From positions 1-64,000 of the forward strand of contig NZ_JADEKP010000005.1 in NCBI RefSeq assembly GCF_015234215.1: a DNA stretch of 64,000 nt, given 5' to 3'. The notes beneath the pieces are model-generated. The model did not search any database, was not told the DNA's origin, and saw only the letters and a list, made by a program, of their open reading frames with translations. This DNA comes from Clostridium chrysemydis (GTDB taxonomy: Bacteria; Bacillota; Clostridia; Clostridiales; Clostridiaceae). This document shows positions 46,985 to 56,566 of the stretch, piece after piece (within the stretch, counting starts at the first letter, position 1; each line of letters opens with the position of its first letter). The translations under genes and the position numbers were made by a program.

Positions 46985-47252
46985 CTTTGACGAGAAGAGT
47001 AGACTTAGGACGTAGTTCTTAGCGAGTGAGGGATGGTGAGAGCCTCATACGAAGCCTTTGATTGAAGAACATCTCTGAGTTTCTAACCGAAAGCTTTTAA
47101 AGCAAGTAGACTTAGACGGACCCAAACCGTTAATATTGGAGGGCATAACTTTTGTGCCTGTTAAAGCCGGCTGTTTATCAGCAATTTGGGTGGTACCGCG
47201 GATATATCCTTTCGTCCCTTATAGTTTAGGGAAACGATAGGATTTTTTTTAT
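46985..47252 (+). promoter_or_regulatory. T-box riboswitch, asparagine (specifier AAC)
   Basis: Contains the T-box core TGGGTGGTACCGCGG (47187-47201), then a terminator stem around CGTCCCTTATAG / TAGGGAAACG (within 47204-47243) with eight T. Stem I features such as AGTAGACTTAGGACG and GGATGGTGAGAG are present. AAC at 47068-47070 aligns with GGA in the glyQS leader inside TTGAAG-NNN-NNCTNTGGAG/CTGAG and matches asparagine, the amino acid of the downstream synthetase. Confidence 0.95.
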
Positions 47253-47294
47253 TGTCTAAAATCAAGAAAAAACAATTACTAGGAGGTAATATTA

Positions 47295-48692
47295 ATGAAC
47301 AAAGATAACGTATTAGTTAGATCTCTTTACAGAAACACAGCTGAATATTTAAACAAAGACGTAACTATAACTGGATGGATAAGAACTTTAAGAGCTTCAA
47401 ACGCTTTTGGTTTTGTAGAAATCAATGATGGTTCTTTCTTTAAAAATATCCAAGTAGTATTTGGAAGCGAATTAGATAACTTTAAAGATGTTTCAAAGTT
47501 ACCTATATGCTCATCTTTAAAAATAATAGGTACTTTAGTAGAAACTCCAAACGCTAAACAACCGTTTGAAATTCAAGCTAAAGAAATAGTAATAGAAGGT
47601 ATGTCAGATTCAGACTACCCACTTCAAAAGAAAAGACACACTTTCGAGTATTTAAGAAGCATAGCTCACTTAAGACCTAGAAGTAATGCTTTCTCAGCAG
47701 TATTTAGAGTTAGATCAGTTGCAGCTTACGCTATACACAAGTTCTTCCAAGAACAAAACTTCGTATACACTCACACTCCAATCTTAACTGGTAGTGACTG
47801 TGAAGGTGCAGGAGAAATGTTTAGAGTAACTACTTTTGATTTACAAAACGTACCTACTACTGAAGAAGGAAAAATAGATTTCAAAGAAGATTTCTTCGGA
47901 AAAGAAACTAACCTTACAGTTTCAGGCCAATTAAACGGTGAAACTTTTGCTTTAGCATTTAGAAATATCTATACTTTCGGACCAACATTTAGAGCTGAAA
48001 ATTCAAACACAGCAAGACATGCTGCTGAATTCTGGATGGTTGAGCCTGAAATATCATTTGCAGACTTAAATGATAACATGGAACTTGCTGAAAAAATGCT
48101 AACATATGTTATTAAATATGTTATGAATGAATGTCCAGAAGAAATTCAATTCTTCAACCAATTTATAGATAAAGGTTTAGTAGAAAGATTAAACCACGTA
48201 GTAAACTCAAACTTTGCAAGAGTTACTTACACAGATGCTGTAGAAATACTTAAATCTTGCGATAAGAAATTTGATTACCCTGTTGAGTGGGGAATTGACT
48301 TACAAACTGAACACGAAAGATATTTAACTGAAGAACACTTCAAGTGTCCAGTATTTGTAACTGATTATCCAAAAGATATAAAAGCATTCTACATGAGAAT
48401 GAACGAAGATAACAAAACAGTTGCTGCTATGGACCTTTTAGTTCCTGGAATCGGTGAAATCATAGGAGGAAGCCAAAGGGAAGAAAGACTTGATGTTTTA
48501 AAAGCAAGAATGGCTGAACTTAACTTAAATGAAGAGGACTACTGGTGGTATTTAGAGCTTAGAAAATACGGTGAAACTAAGCACTCAGGATATGGATTAG
48601 GATTCGAAAGATTAATAATGTATATAACTGGTATGTCAAATATCAGAGACGTAATCCCATTCCCAAGAACTACAGGTCAATCAGACTTCTAA
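47295..48692 (+). CDS. asnS: Asparaginyl-tRNA synthetase
   Basis: Charges tRNA-Asn directly with asparagine. The 465-residue class IIb enzyme has an N-terminal OB domain (15-105, [23 protein letters not shown]), then the catalytic domain with [10 protein letters not shown], motif 2 [25 protein letters not shown] and motif 3 [25 protein letters not shown]. The AEFWM/ENSNT pattern favours Asn over Asp. GGAGG lies before the ATG. The T-box leader couples it to tRNA-Asn charging; four tRNA-Asn genes occur in this window. Confidence 0.97.
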   Translation: MNKDNVLVRSLYRNTAEYLNKDVTITGWIRTLRASNAFGFVEINDGSFFKNIQVVFGSELDNFKDVSKLPICSSLKIIGTLVETPNAKQPFEIQAKEIVIEGMSDSDYPLQKKRHTFEYLRSIAHLRPRSNAFSAVFRVRSVAAYAIHKFFQEQNFVYTHTPILTGSDCEGAGEMFRVTTFDLQNVPTTEEGKIDFKEDFFGKETNLTVSGQLNGETFALAFRNIYTFGPTFRAENSNTARHAAEFWMVEPEISFADLNDNMELAEKMLTYVIKYVMNECPEEIQFFNQFIDKGLVERLNHVVNSNFARVTYTDAVEILKSCDKKFDYPVEWGIDLQTEHERYLTEEHFKCPVFVTDYPKDIKAFYMRMNEDNKTVAAMDLLVPGIGEIIGGSQREERLDVLKARMAELNLNEEDYWWYLELRKYGETKHSGYGLGFERLIMYITGMSNIRDVIPFPRTTGQSDF

Positions 48693-48695
48693 TAA

Positions 48696-48723
48696 AAAAG
48701 CCACTGAATTTTCAGTGGCTTTT
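48696..48723 (+). terminator. Terminator of asnS
   Basis: Hairpin AAAAGCCACTGAA / TTCAGTGGCTTTT followed by ATTTTTA, directly after the stop. Confidence 0.9.
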
Positions 48724-48787
48724 ATTTTTAAATTTATTATTCCATTCTAATCTTAATTTGTCATAATTTTAATTATTATGGAACATA

Positions 48788-48817
48788 TTGACTATAGTGT
48801 ACATCTTGTATTACTAT
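48788..48817 (+). promoter_or_regulatory. Possible promoter of the APC antiporter gene
   Basis: TTGACT (48788-48793) and TACTAT (48812-48817) are 18 bases apart; the leader is about 120 bases long and has no recognised riboswitch. Confidence 0.5.
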
Positions 48818-48947
48818 ATGTTATGATACGATAATTAAATCTTTAACAAAACCAATCACACGTTATTTAAATGTTTACATTTAGTTAACATATTAAGATT
48901 TATTATCTTGTTATTTTAAAAATGAATATAGTTATGGGGGGTTCTTT

Positions 48948-50369
48948 ATGAACGCAAAAAACGATACTAAAAAAATCATGTGGTATAGTCTTGCACTTAT
49001 GGCCTTCTCTGCTGTTTGGGGATTTGGAAACGTTGTTAACGGATTCTCTGAATTCGGAGGACTTAAAGCGATTGTATCATGGATACTAATTTTCGCAGTA
49101 TATTTCGTTCCTTACGCTTTAATGGTTGGGGAACTTGGTTCTGCATTTAAAGATTTAGGTGGTGGGGTTAGTTCTTGGATTAACGAAACTATAGGACCTA
49201 AACTTGCTTATTATGCTGGTTGGACTTACTTTGTTGTACACTTACCTTACATATCACAAAAACCTCAAGGTGCAGTTATTGCAGCTTCTTGGGCGATATT
49301 CCAAGATGGTTCAATAAGTAATCTAAATCCATTATTATTACAAGCTCTTTGCTTAGTAATATTCTTATTTGGACTTTGGTTTGCATCAAAGGGAATTAAA
49401 GCATTAAAGAACATAACAACTATAGCTGGTACATCAATGTTTATAATGTCAATTCTTTTCATATTATTAATGATTGCAGCACCAGCTATAACAAATGCAC
49501 CTCTTCTAAAAATAGATTGGTCATTTGATACATTCATGCCTACTTTCGACGTTAAATACTTTACTAGTTTATCTATATTAGTATTTGCTGTTGGTGGTTG
49601 TGAAAAGATTTCACCTTACGTAAATAAGATGAAAGATCCTTCTAAAGGTTTCCCAAAAGGTATGATAGCACTTGCTATAATGGTTGCTGTTTGTGCTATA
49701 CTTGGAACTATTTCTTTAGGAATGATGTTTGATTCAAATAATGTTCCAAAAGACTTATTAACAAACGGTGCTTACTACGCATTCCAAAGACTTGGTGAAT
49801 ACTACGGAATAGGTAATACTTTCGTTGTTATCTACGCTATAACAAATGTTATAGGACAAGTATCAACTCTTATCCTTTCAATAGATGCACCATTACGTAT
49901 ACTTTTAGATAGTGCAGATAGTGAATATATACCAGAAAAATTACTTGTTCAAAATGAACATGGTTCTTTCATTAATGGTAATAAACTAATCGGGGTAATT
50001 GTTGCTATTTTAATAATAATACCTGCTTTTGGTATAGGTGATGTTGATGCTATTGTAAAATGGTTAATAAAACTTAATGCTGTTTGCATGCCACTTAGAT
50101 ACCTTTGGGTGTTCGTAGCTTATATAGCATTAAAAAAAGCTGGAGACAAATTCCACGCAGAATATAGATTCACTAAAAGCAAAATATTTGGTATTATCCT
50201 AGGTGCATGGTGCTTTGGATTCACTGCATTTGCATGTATAGGTGGAATGTATTCAGAAAACACATTCCAATTAGTATTAAATATAATAACTCCTTTCGTT
50301 TTAGTTGGGTTAGGATTAATCTTACCTAGAATAGCCTCAAAAGAAAGAAGAGCTAAAGGAATTTCTTAA
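48948..50369 (+). CDS. APC-family amino acid permease, GadC-like antiporter group
   Basis: Polytopic membrane protein of 473 residues with about 12 transmembrane helices. The N-terminus has FSAVWGFGNVVNGFSEFGGLKAIVSW and VGELGSAFKDLGGGVSSWI, matching the glutamate/GABA antiporter-like branch of the APC superfamily; VFAVGGCEKISPYV lies in TM6. The real substrate pair cannot be told from sequence, and no decarboxylase gene is adjacent, so an acid-resistance role is not supported by context. GGGGGG precedes the ATG. Single gene. Confidence 0.87.
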   Translation: MNAKNDTKKIMWYSLALMAFSAVWGFGNVVNGFSEFGGLKAIVSWILIFAVYFVPYALMVGELGSAFKDLGGGVSSWINETIGPKLAYYAGWTYFVVHLPYISQKPQGAVIAASWAIFQDGSISNLNPLLLQALCLVIFLFGLWFASKGIKALKNITTIAGTSMFIMSILFILLMIAAPAITNAPLLKIDWSFDTFMPTFDVKYFTSLSILVFAVGGCEKISPYVNKMKDPSKGFPKGMIALAIMVAVCAILGTISLGMMFDSNNVPKDLLTNGAYYAFQRLGEYYGIGNTFVVIYAITNVIGQVSTLILSIDAPLRILLDSADSEYIPEKLLVQNEHGSFINGNKLIGVIVAILIIIPAFGIGDVDAIVKWLIKLNAVCMPLRYLWVFVAYIALKKAGDKFHAEYRFTKSKIFGIILGAWCFGFTAFACIGGMYSENTFQLVLNIITPFVLVGLGLILPRIASKERRAKGIS

Positions 50370-50375
50370 AATAAA

Positions 50376-50414
50376 AAGATGCTTCGCAAATATGTTTTGC
50401 GAAGCATCTTTTTT
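50376..50414. terminator. Bidirectional terminator between antiporter gene and pepA
   Basis: Strong hairpin AAAAGATGCTTCGCAAA / TTTGCGAAGCATCTTTT between convergent genes, with T run on the right and A run on the left. Confidence 0.92.
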
Positions 50415-50418
50415 AATT

Positions 50419-51900
50419 TTATCTATTAGCTCTTCCTTTTGCTAATTCGTAAATAGTATTAACTGGAACTCCAGTACCACCTTTTCCTTTATAAGTTACA
50501 GGTTTATCAGTCCAAGCTGTTCCTGCTATATCCATATGAACCCAAGGAGTTTCTTCTGCAAATTCTCCAACAAACAATCCTGCTGTTATTGTTCCTGCAT
50601 ATCTTCCTCCTATGTTTTTAAGGTCTGCTATATCTGATTTTATTAATTCTTTATACTCTTCAAAAGCTGGTAACTTCCAAGCTCTTTCCCCTGTATATTC
50701 TGAAACACTAACTACTTCACTGCATAAATCATCGTTGTTTGTTACAAGTGCTGTAGTAGTTTCTCCTAGTGCTACAAGTGCTGCCCCTGTTAAAGTTGCA
50801 AGTTCAACAATTTCAGTTACCTTTTCTTCTGTTTTAATATAAGTCATAGCATCTGCTAAAGTTAATCTTCCTTCTGCATCTGTATTTAATACTTCTATTG
50901 TTTTTCCAGCCATACTTCCTATGATATCTCCTGCTTTATAAGCATTTCCATCTATCATGTTTTCACAAGCTGCAACTACACCTATAACATTTATTTTTAA
51001 ATCTCTCTTTGCTATAGAAGTCATTGCACCTATAACTGCAGCTGCACCACCCATATCTGATTTCATAGTTGCCATACTATCAGTTGGTTTTAATGAATAT
51101 CCGCCTGAGTCAAAAGTAAGACCTTTACCTACTAATCCTAATCTTTTCTTTTTATTTTCATTATCACCAAAGTATCTCATTACAATTAATTTTGGTTCGT
51201 TAGTTGACCCTTTAGCTACACTTAAGAATGCTTCCATTCCTAACTCTTCAATCTTTTCTTGACCTAGAACTTCAACTTCAAATCCAAATGTTTCTCCAAG
51301 TTCTTGAACTTTAAATCCTAAAACTTCAGGATACATTTCGTTTGCTGGTTCGTTTACTAAATCTCTTGCGATAACTACACCATTTGCTATATCTATTCCC
51401 TCTTCAATAGAGTCTTTAACATCCTCTTCTTCTATATCACTAACATTACATCCTGTAAATGAAATAAATACGTCTTTTTTATCTTCTTTTTTACTTTTGT
51501 ACTTATCAAAAGTATAATCTGTAAGTTCTAAAGCTATAGTCATAGCTTTAAGAATTTCATTTGTTTCAATTGCATCTGTTCTTATCATTCTTACAGCTAT
51601 ATCTGTATCTTTAAGTTCTTTTAGCTTTTTATAAGCTTTTGATATATTTACTTTTATTTTTTCTAAATTTATTTCTTCTTCTTTTCCAAGACCAATTAAA
51701 ACTATATCTTGAATAACTCCATCTATTTCACGAGTAAAGTTATACATTTCACCTAACTTACCGTTAAACTTATCAGTCTTTTTTAAGTGTTCTATCATTT
51801 TTTTAAGTTCTTCATGTTTCATAATAATTTTGTCTTCAAAAAATGGCATTATAACACCTGAAGTTTCTCTACATGATTTTGTTTTAAATCCAAATTCCAT
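50419..51900 (-). CDS. pepA: Leucyl aminopeptidase, M17 family
   Basis: Cytosolic two-metal aminopeptidase of 493 residues, usually hexameric. The N-terminal domain (1-160) is variable; the catalytic domain has LVGKGLTFDSGGYSLKP (Lys and Asp ligands), KSDMGGAAAV, and the signature NTDAEGRLTLADA (about residue 340). The start at 51900 is preceded by GAGGTG ten bases away and AGGA nearer; an ATG at 51912 overlaps the ribosome site. It follows nrdG by 16 bases and is probably cotranscribed with it. Confidence 0.96.
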   Translation of the reverse strand: MEFGFKTKSCRETSGVIMPFFEDKIIMKHEELKKMIEHLKKTDKFNGKLGEMYNFTREIDGVIQDIVLIGLGKEEEINLEKIKVNISKAYKKLKELKDTDIAVRMIRTDAIETNEILKAMTIALELTDYTFDKYKSKKEDKKDVFISFTGCNVSDIEEEDVKDSIEEGIDIANGVVIARDLVNEPANEMYPEVLGFKVQELGETFGFEVEVLGQEKIEELGMEAFLSVAKGSTNEPKLIVMRYFGDNENKKKRLGLVGKGLTFDSGGYSLKPTDSMATMKSDMGGAAAVIGAMTSIAKRDLKINVIGVVAACENMIDGNAYKAGDIIGSMAGKTIEVLNTDAEGRLTLADAMTYIKTEEKVTEIVELATLTGAALVALGETTTALVTNNDDLCSEVVSVSEYTGERAWKLPAFEEYKELIKSDIADLKNIGGRYAGTITAGLFVGEFAEETPWVHMDIAGTAWTDKPVTYKGKGGTGVPVNTIYELAKGRANR

Positions 51901-51916
51901 AATCCTAAACACCTCT

Positions 51917-52435
51917 CTATTTCATATATTCTTCAAATAAAACAACTTTCCCTGATTCTAAGCTCTTTTTAACATCAATTATTCTTTGATTTTTAGAACC
52001 TCTAAACCTTAAGCCATCTCCCATGTTGTCTATTTCAAACTTCCCATCAACAAGAGCATCTAAGTTATATAATAAATCTTTAAATCCTTCTCTTTTATCT
52101 AAATTATCCATTATATATTCGAAAGTATATCCAGTAAATGACCAAACGTCTTTTCCGTTTTCTCTAAACTTTTTAGCCATATATGCAAAATCTTCTGCTC
52201 TTTCAAAAGGATCTCCACCGCTAAAAGTAACTCCTTTAATCATAGGATTATCTAATACATCTTTTATTAGTTCATCCATATCTTTTAAAGAACCACCTTC
52301 AAAGTTATGAGTATCTGGATTAAAGCATCCTTCACAATTATGATTGCATCCTTGTGAAAAGAACACCCTTCTCATACCTGGTCCGTTTACTAAACTTTCA
52401 TATGCAATTCCTGCAAGTCTTATTTTCTTACTCAT
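51917..52435 (-). CDS. nrdG: Anaerobic ribonucleotide reductase activating protein
   Basis: Radical SAM enzyme that installs the glycyl radical on NrdD. The 172-residue protein has the CX3CX2C cluster motif in GCNHNCEGCFNPDTHNF (about residues 30-37), VTFSGGDPFERAEDF (SAM-binding GGD) and DVWSFTGYTFEYI. GGAGGAG precedes the ATG. Unlike in many genomes it is not next to nrdD, which lies 4 kb upstream in the same orientation with the aconitase pair and a DUF2812-like gene in between. Confidence 0.96.
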   Translation of the reverse strand: MSKKIRLAGIAYESLVNGPGMRRVFFSQGCNHNCEGCFNPDTHNFEGGSLKDMDELIKDVLDNPMIKGVTFSGGDPFERAEDFAYMAKKFRENGKDVWSFTGYTFEYIMDNLDKREGFKDLLYNLDALVDGKFEIDNMGDGLRFRGSKNQRIIDVKKSLESGKVVLFEEYMK

Positions 52436-52529
52436 TATGCTCCTCCTGATTTTTAATTATTATATCATACTAATTTAGTCGGTTATATACATTTATATAT
52501 CATTTAACCTTTTTAACATAAAAATTTAA

Positions 52530-53075
52530 TTATTTACTATATTTTTTTCTTACCCTAAAGTAATTAATTCCTGATAAAATTGTTAACCCTAACCATATAA
52601 AAACTACCATTCTAAATAGATTTGAACCACTTTTTAATAAACTATAATCTAAGTACTCAAAAATTATTAAAGAGATAAGATATATTATAAAAGTTTTTAA
52701 TGATTCTTTTTTCATTTGTCCCTCTATCTCAGACAAATCTTCAAAACTGTTCTTTAAATCTTTTCCAAGAATACTTCTTTCAAATAATAAACCTCTTCTA
52801 TAATAAACAGTCCAAGTCTCATCATCTATAACACTTCTGTTTAATACTAAGTATTTCATTATACGAGGCTTTCCTTTTATAAAATAAAACATTCCTAAAT
52901 TTACTTTATATAAATTAAGTCCCCTAAGTTCCATTTCGCTAAGCCAGTCTTCTGTACCTACAGTATCTATTAAAAATAAAGGCCTAAATACCTTTATTAA
53001 AATGTTTTTATACTCTAATTCTCTTTCCTCAAACGGAGTCAGTTTTGCTCCGCAATACCCTGCCCCTTTTTCCAT
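52530..53075 (-). CDS. DUF2812-like membrane protein
   Basis: A 181-residue protein. The soluble N-terminal part contains GTEDWLSEMELRGLNLYKVNLGMFYFIKGKP and a later YYRRGLLFER, which resemble DUF2812 (W-L-X-M-X-X-X-G-X-X-L). Two transmembrane helices follow at about residues 124-142 and 149-168, and the C-terminus is basic. DUF2812 proteins often accompany PadR-family regulators, but none is adjacent here. Function unknown. GGGGAG precedes the ATG. No clear terminator follows before nrdG. Confidence 0.65.
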   Translation of the reverse strand: MEKGAGYCGAKLTPFEERELEYKNILIKVFRPLFLIDTVGTEDWLSEMELRGLNLYKVNLGMFYFIKGKPRIMKYLVLNRSVIDDETWTVYYRRGLLFERSILGKDLKNSFEDLSEIEGQMKKESLKTFIIYLISLIIFEYLDYSLLKSGSNLFRMVVFIWLGLTILSGINYFRVRKKYSK

Positions 53076-53155
53076 AAAATCTCCCCTTAAATATATCTAT
53101 ATTTATCTAAAACATAACACTCTTACTCTTTAAGTGTCAATTTATAATCCATAAT

Positions 53156-53191
53156 AAAAAGCCTATCAAATTTAAAATTGATAGGCTTTTT
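53156..53191 (-). terminator. Terminator of the aconitase gene
   Basis: Hairpin AAAAAGCCTATCAA / TTGATAGGCTTTTT at the aconitase stop, followed on the minus strand by ATTATGG; U residues are within the 3' arm. Confidence 0.8.
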
Positions 53192-53192
53192 A

Positions 53193-55115
53193 TTAATTAT
53201 TTTCTTTTACATAATTTAATCTTCCGCCAGAATATATAACTTCTATTTCTTTTAAAGTTAAATCAACTTTAGCTTTAAATTCGTTTCCTTTAGTTATATT
53301 TTTAAATGTTATTTCGCCCTTTTCTAATTCATCCTTAATATTATAAGCTCTAATATCATCTAATAAATCTATAGATTCATAAACCGTTTCATCTTCAAAT
53401 TCTACAGGTATTATCCCGTTATTTATTAAGTTAGCTTTATGAATCCTTGCAAATGATTTTGCAACTACAGCTTTTACTCCTAAATATAATGGTGCAAGGG
53501 CCGCATGTTCTCTACTTGAGCCTTGTCCATAATTTGATCCTGCAACTATTATTCCGCCGCCATTTTCTTTAGCTCTTTTCGGGAATTCTGTATCAACTGT
53601 ATTAAAGCAAAACTCTGATAAATACGGAATATTTGATCTAAACGGTAGAAGCTTAGAATTTGAAGGCATTATATGGTCTGTTGTTATATTATCTTCAACC
53701 TTAATTAAAACTTTACCGCTTAAATCTTTTTCTAATTCTTTATTTACTGGGAATGGTTTTATATTTGGTCCCCTCTTAACTTCAACTTCTCTATTATTTG
53801 CGGCTGGCTTTATAATCATAGAATCGTCTACTAAAAACTTCTCTGGAATTTCAAAATCTAAAGAAACTGCAAGTTCTCTAGGATCTGTTAAAAATCCAGT
53901 AATAGCTGAAACTGCTGCAGTTTCAGGACTAACTAAAAATATCTTTGCTGAAAGAGTCCCACTTCTTCCATAGAAATTCCTATTAAAGGTTCTTAGAGAT
54001 ATTCCATCTGTACCTGGCGCTTGTCCCATCCCTATACAAGGACCACAAGAGTTTTCTAAAATCCTAGCACCAGAACTAATTATATCTCCTAATGCTCCAT
54101 TTCTAGAAAGCATCTCCATAACTTGTCTAGAACCAGGTGCTATTACAAGACTTACGTCATCTTGAATCTTCTTTCCTTTTAATATCTTACTTACTTTCAT
54201 TAAATCTTCATAAGAAGAATTTGTGCAGCTTCCTATAGCTACTTGATCTACTTTAATTTTCCCTATTTTAGAAACTTCTAAAACATTATCAGGAGAATGT
54301 GGCATAGCTGCTAGAGGTTCTAGTTTTTCTAAATCTATCTCTACTACCTCATCATAAAAAGCATCACTATCTGGCTTTAAAAATCTAAATTCAGCTTCTC
54401 TTTCTTGCGCTTTAAAAAACTCTAAAGTTCTTTCATCACTTGGGAAAATAGAAGTTGTTGCACCAAGTTCAGCTCCCATATTTGTAATAGTTGCTCTCTC
54501 TGGAACTGACAAACTTAAAACTCCAGGTCCTCCATACTCAAAAACCTTTCCTACTCCACCTTTCACAGTAAACTTTCTTAAGACTTCTAAAATTATATCT
54601 TTTGCAGAAACCATCCTTTTTAATTTGCCTTTTAGTTCTATCTTACAAACTTTAGGCATGTTTATATTATATGCTCCTCCTGCCATAGAAAGAGCTACAT
54701 CTAGCCCCCCAGCTCCCATAGCTAACATTCCTACTCCTCCTGCTGTGGGAGTGTGACTGTCTGACCCTATTAAAGTTTCTCCTGGAGTTGAAAATCTTTC
54801 TAAAAAGACTTGGTGACAAATACCGTTACCCGGTTTTGAAAAATATACTCCATGCTTAGAAGCTACTGTTTGAATGAATTTGTGATCATCTGCATTTTCA
54901 AAACCTTGTTGAAGCATATTGTGATCTATAAATGCTATAGACCTTTTAGTTTTAACTTTATCTATCCCCATGGCTTCTAATTGAAGGTATGCCATAGTTC
55001 CTGTTGAATCTTGAGTAAGAGTTTGATCTATCTTAATACTTATAGGTTCAGAAGTTTTAAGTTCTCCTGAAACTAAATGATTTTTTATTATTTTATATAC
55101 TAAATTATCTCCCAA
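53193..55115 (-). CDS. Aconitate hydratase, 640-residue monomeric type
   Basis: [4Fe-4S] enzyme that isomerises citrate to isocitrate. The 640-residue length fits the shorter bacterial aconitase group rather than the 890-residue AcnA. Cluster Cys are in AIGSCTNSS and ENSCGPCIGMG; substrate-site blocks are IDQTLTQDSTGTM, IGSDSHTPTAGGVGMLAMGAGGLDVA, FYGRSG and, in the C-terminal swivel domain, GSNYGQGSSREHAA. It follows the homocitrate-synthase-family gene by 22 bases, so the two likely work in sequence. A homoaconitase role is possible but less likely with no other lysine-pathway genes here. Confidence 0.9.
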   Translation of the reverse strand: MGDNLVYKIIKNHLVSGELKTSEPISIKIDQTLTQDSTGTMAYLQLEAMGIDKVKTKRSIAFIDHNMLQQGFENADDHKFIQTVASKHGVYFSKPGNGICHQVFLERFSTPGETLIGSDSHTPTAGGVGMLAMGAGGLDVALSMAGGAYNINMPKVCKIELKGKLKRMVSAKDIILEVLRKFTVKGGVGKVFEYGGPGVLSLSVPERATITNMGAELGATTSIFPSDERTLEFFKAQEREAEFRFLKPDSDAFYDEVVEIDLEKLEPLAAMPHSPDNVLEVSKIGKIKVDQVAIGSCTNSSYEDLMKVSKILKGKKIQDDVSLVIAPGSRQVMEMLSRNGALGDIISSGARILENSCGPCIGMGQAPGTDGISLRTFNRNFYGRSGTLSAKIFLVSPETAAVSAITGFLTDPRELAVSLDFEIPEKFLVDDSMIIKPAANNREVEVKRGPNIKPFPVNKELEKDLSGKVLIKVEDNITTDHIMPSNSKLLPFRSNIPYLSEFCFNTVDTEFPKRAKENGGGIIVAGSNYGQGSSREHAALAPLYLGVKAVVAKSFARIHKANLINNGIIPVEFEDETVYESIDLLDDIRAYNIKDELEKGEITFKNITKGNEFKAKVDLTLKEIEVIYSGGRLNYVKENN

Positions 55116-55137
55116 AGTTAAGCCCCCTTATTTTATG

Positions 55138-56301
55138 CTATTTAGCTTCTTTATTAATTATGTTTTCGTATTCTCTATATATTTGAACTAATTCTTTATC
55201 AAATAATTGTCTTTTAAGTCTTACTGATGTAGACCTTACTAGTTTTAATATATCTGTTGCCTCATAATCTTCTAAGCTTATATCATATTCATTAAACTTA
55301 TTTATTATAGCTGCTTTTCCTGAATGCTTACCTATAATTATTTGTCTTTCGAGCCCTACATCTGAAGGGTCAAAAGCTTCGTAATTTTTAGGATTCTTAA
55401 GCGCCCCATCTGCATGAATCCCTGATTCGTGAGCAAACATATTATCACCTACTATAGCCTTCCACTTAGGAAGAGCTCTTCCCGATGCTCTTGATACATA
55501 CTCAGATACCTCACGAAACATCTTAGTATCTACATCAACTTCGTATTTAAGCACATGCTTAAATGACATAATAACCTCTTCTAAAGCAGCATTTCCAGCT
55601 CTTTCACCTAAGCCATTAACTGTAACCCCAACATGAGTAGCACCTGCTCTTATACCTGCTAAGGCATTAGCTGTTGCCATACCAAAATCATTGTGAGTAT
55701 GCATCTCTATATCAAAGCCTGTATTCTCTACTAAATACTTTATGTCTTGATAGATGCTAAATGGATCCTTTATTCCTACAGTATCGCAGTATCTAAACCT
55801 ATCTGCTCCAGCCTTTTTAGCCTCTTCTATAAACTGCACTAAAAATTTTACATCAGCCCTTGATGCATCTTCCCCATTTACCGATACATAAAGACCATTA
55901 TCTTTAGCGAATCTAACTGCTTTAACCATATTGTTTATAACCCATTCTCTTGATGTCTTAAGTTTATGCTTGATATGGATGTCTGAAACTGATATAGATA
56001 TAGCAACAGCATCCACTCCACAATCAATAGATTCTTTTATATCTGATATAACTGCTCTATTCCAAGCCATTATGCTACAGTTAAGATTCCTTTTTACTAT
56101 TTGTTTTATAGCTTCCTTTTCATCCCCACCCATAGTAGGAATCCCGACTTCAAGTTGGTCTACCCCAACTTCACATAGCATCTCTGCTATTGCTATTTTT
56201 TCTGCATTTGCAAATACTACTCCAGCTGTTTGTTCACCATCTCTTAGGGTGGTATCTACAATAAAAATTTGCTTACCATCATCTAACTTTTTAATAGTCA
56301 T
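55138..56301 (-). CDS. Homocitrate-synthase-family enzyme, possible Re-citrate synthase
   Basis: DRE-TIM metallolyase of 387 residues. Motifs: IVDTTLRDGEQTAGVVF (catalytic Arg and metal Asp), MEMHTHNDFGMATANAL-type metal His pair (HTHND), GLGERAGNAALEEV and HESGIHADGALKNP. These fit NifV/homocitrate synthase. It condenses acetyl-CoA with 2-oxoglutarate or, in the clostridial Re-citrate synthase branch, oxaloacetate. Pairing with aconitase and absence of nif genes favours citrate formation for glutamate synthesis (inference). GGGGG precedes the ATG. No isocitrate dehydrogenase gene follows. Confidence 0.85.
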   Translation of the reverse strand: MTIKKLDDGKQIFIVDTTLRDGEQTAGVVFANAEKIAIAEMLCEVGVDQLEVGIPTMGGDEKEAIKQIVKRNLNCSIMAWNRAVISDIKESIDCGVDAVAISISVSDIHIKHKLKTSREWVINNMVKAVRFAKDNGLYVSVNGEDASRADVKFLVQFIEEAKKAGADRFRYCDTVGIKDPFSIYQDIKYLVENTGFDIEMHTHNDFGMATANALAGIRAGATHVGVTVNGLGERAGNAALEEVIMSFKHVLKYEVDVDTKMFREVSEYVSRASGRALPKWKAIVGDNMFAHESGIHADGALKNPKNYEAFDPSDVGLERQIIIGKHSGKAAIINKFNEYDISLEDYEATDILKLVRSTSVRLKRQLFDKELVQIYREYENIINKEAK

Positions 56302-56366
56302 ATTTAAGCCCCCTTTTAATATCTATAAAAATAAAATTTCCCCATTTTAGATATTTTTACCATTTA

Positions 56367-56395
56367 ATTTTAACATAAAATACTTTTATCAACAA
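56367..56395 (-). promoter_or_regulatory. Possible promoter of the citrate/homocitrate-aconitase operon
   Basis: On the minus strand TTGTTG (56390-56395) and TAAAAT (56367-56372) are 17 bases apart, about 65 bases before the start codon. Confidence 0.55.
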
Positions 56396-56519
56396 CGATA
56401 ATTGCAAGTTTTTAATTTAAAGTTTCATTTATTAAATAATAATACTATATTTCAATTAATTTTAGACATTATTTTGCAAGTTTTTTATAAAATAATTCAT
56501 TTACGCCCCAAAGCAAAAA

Positions 56520-56558
56520 AAATCGCAAACACATTTTTAAAATTGTGTTTGCGATTTA
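56520..56558 (-). terminator. Terminator of nrdD
   Basis: Hairpin AAATCGCAAACACA / TGTGTTTGCGATTT followed on the minus strand by TTTTTTTGC. Confidence 0.92.
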
Positions 56559-56566
56559 TAATTATT

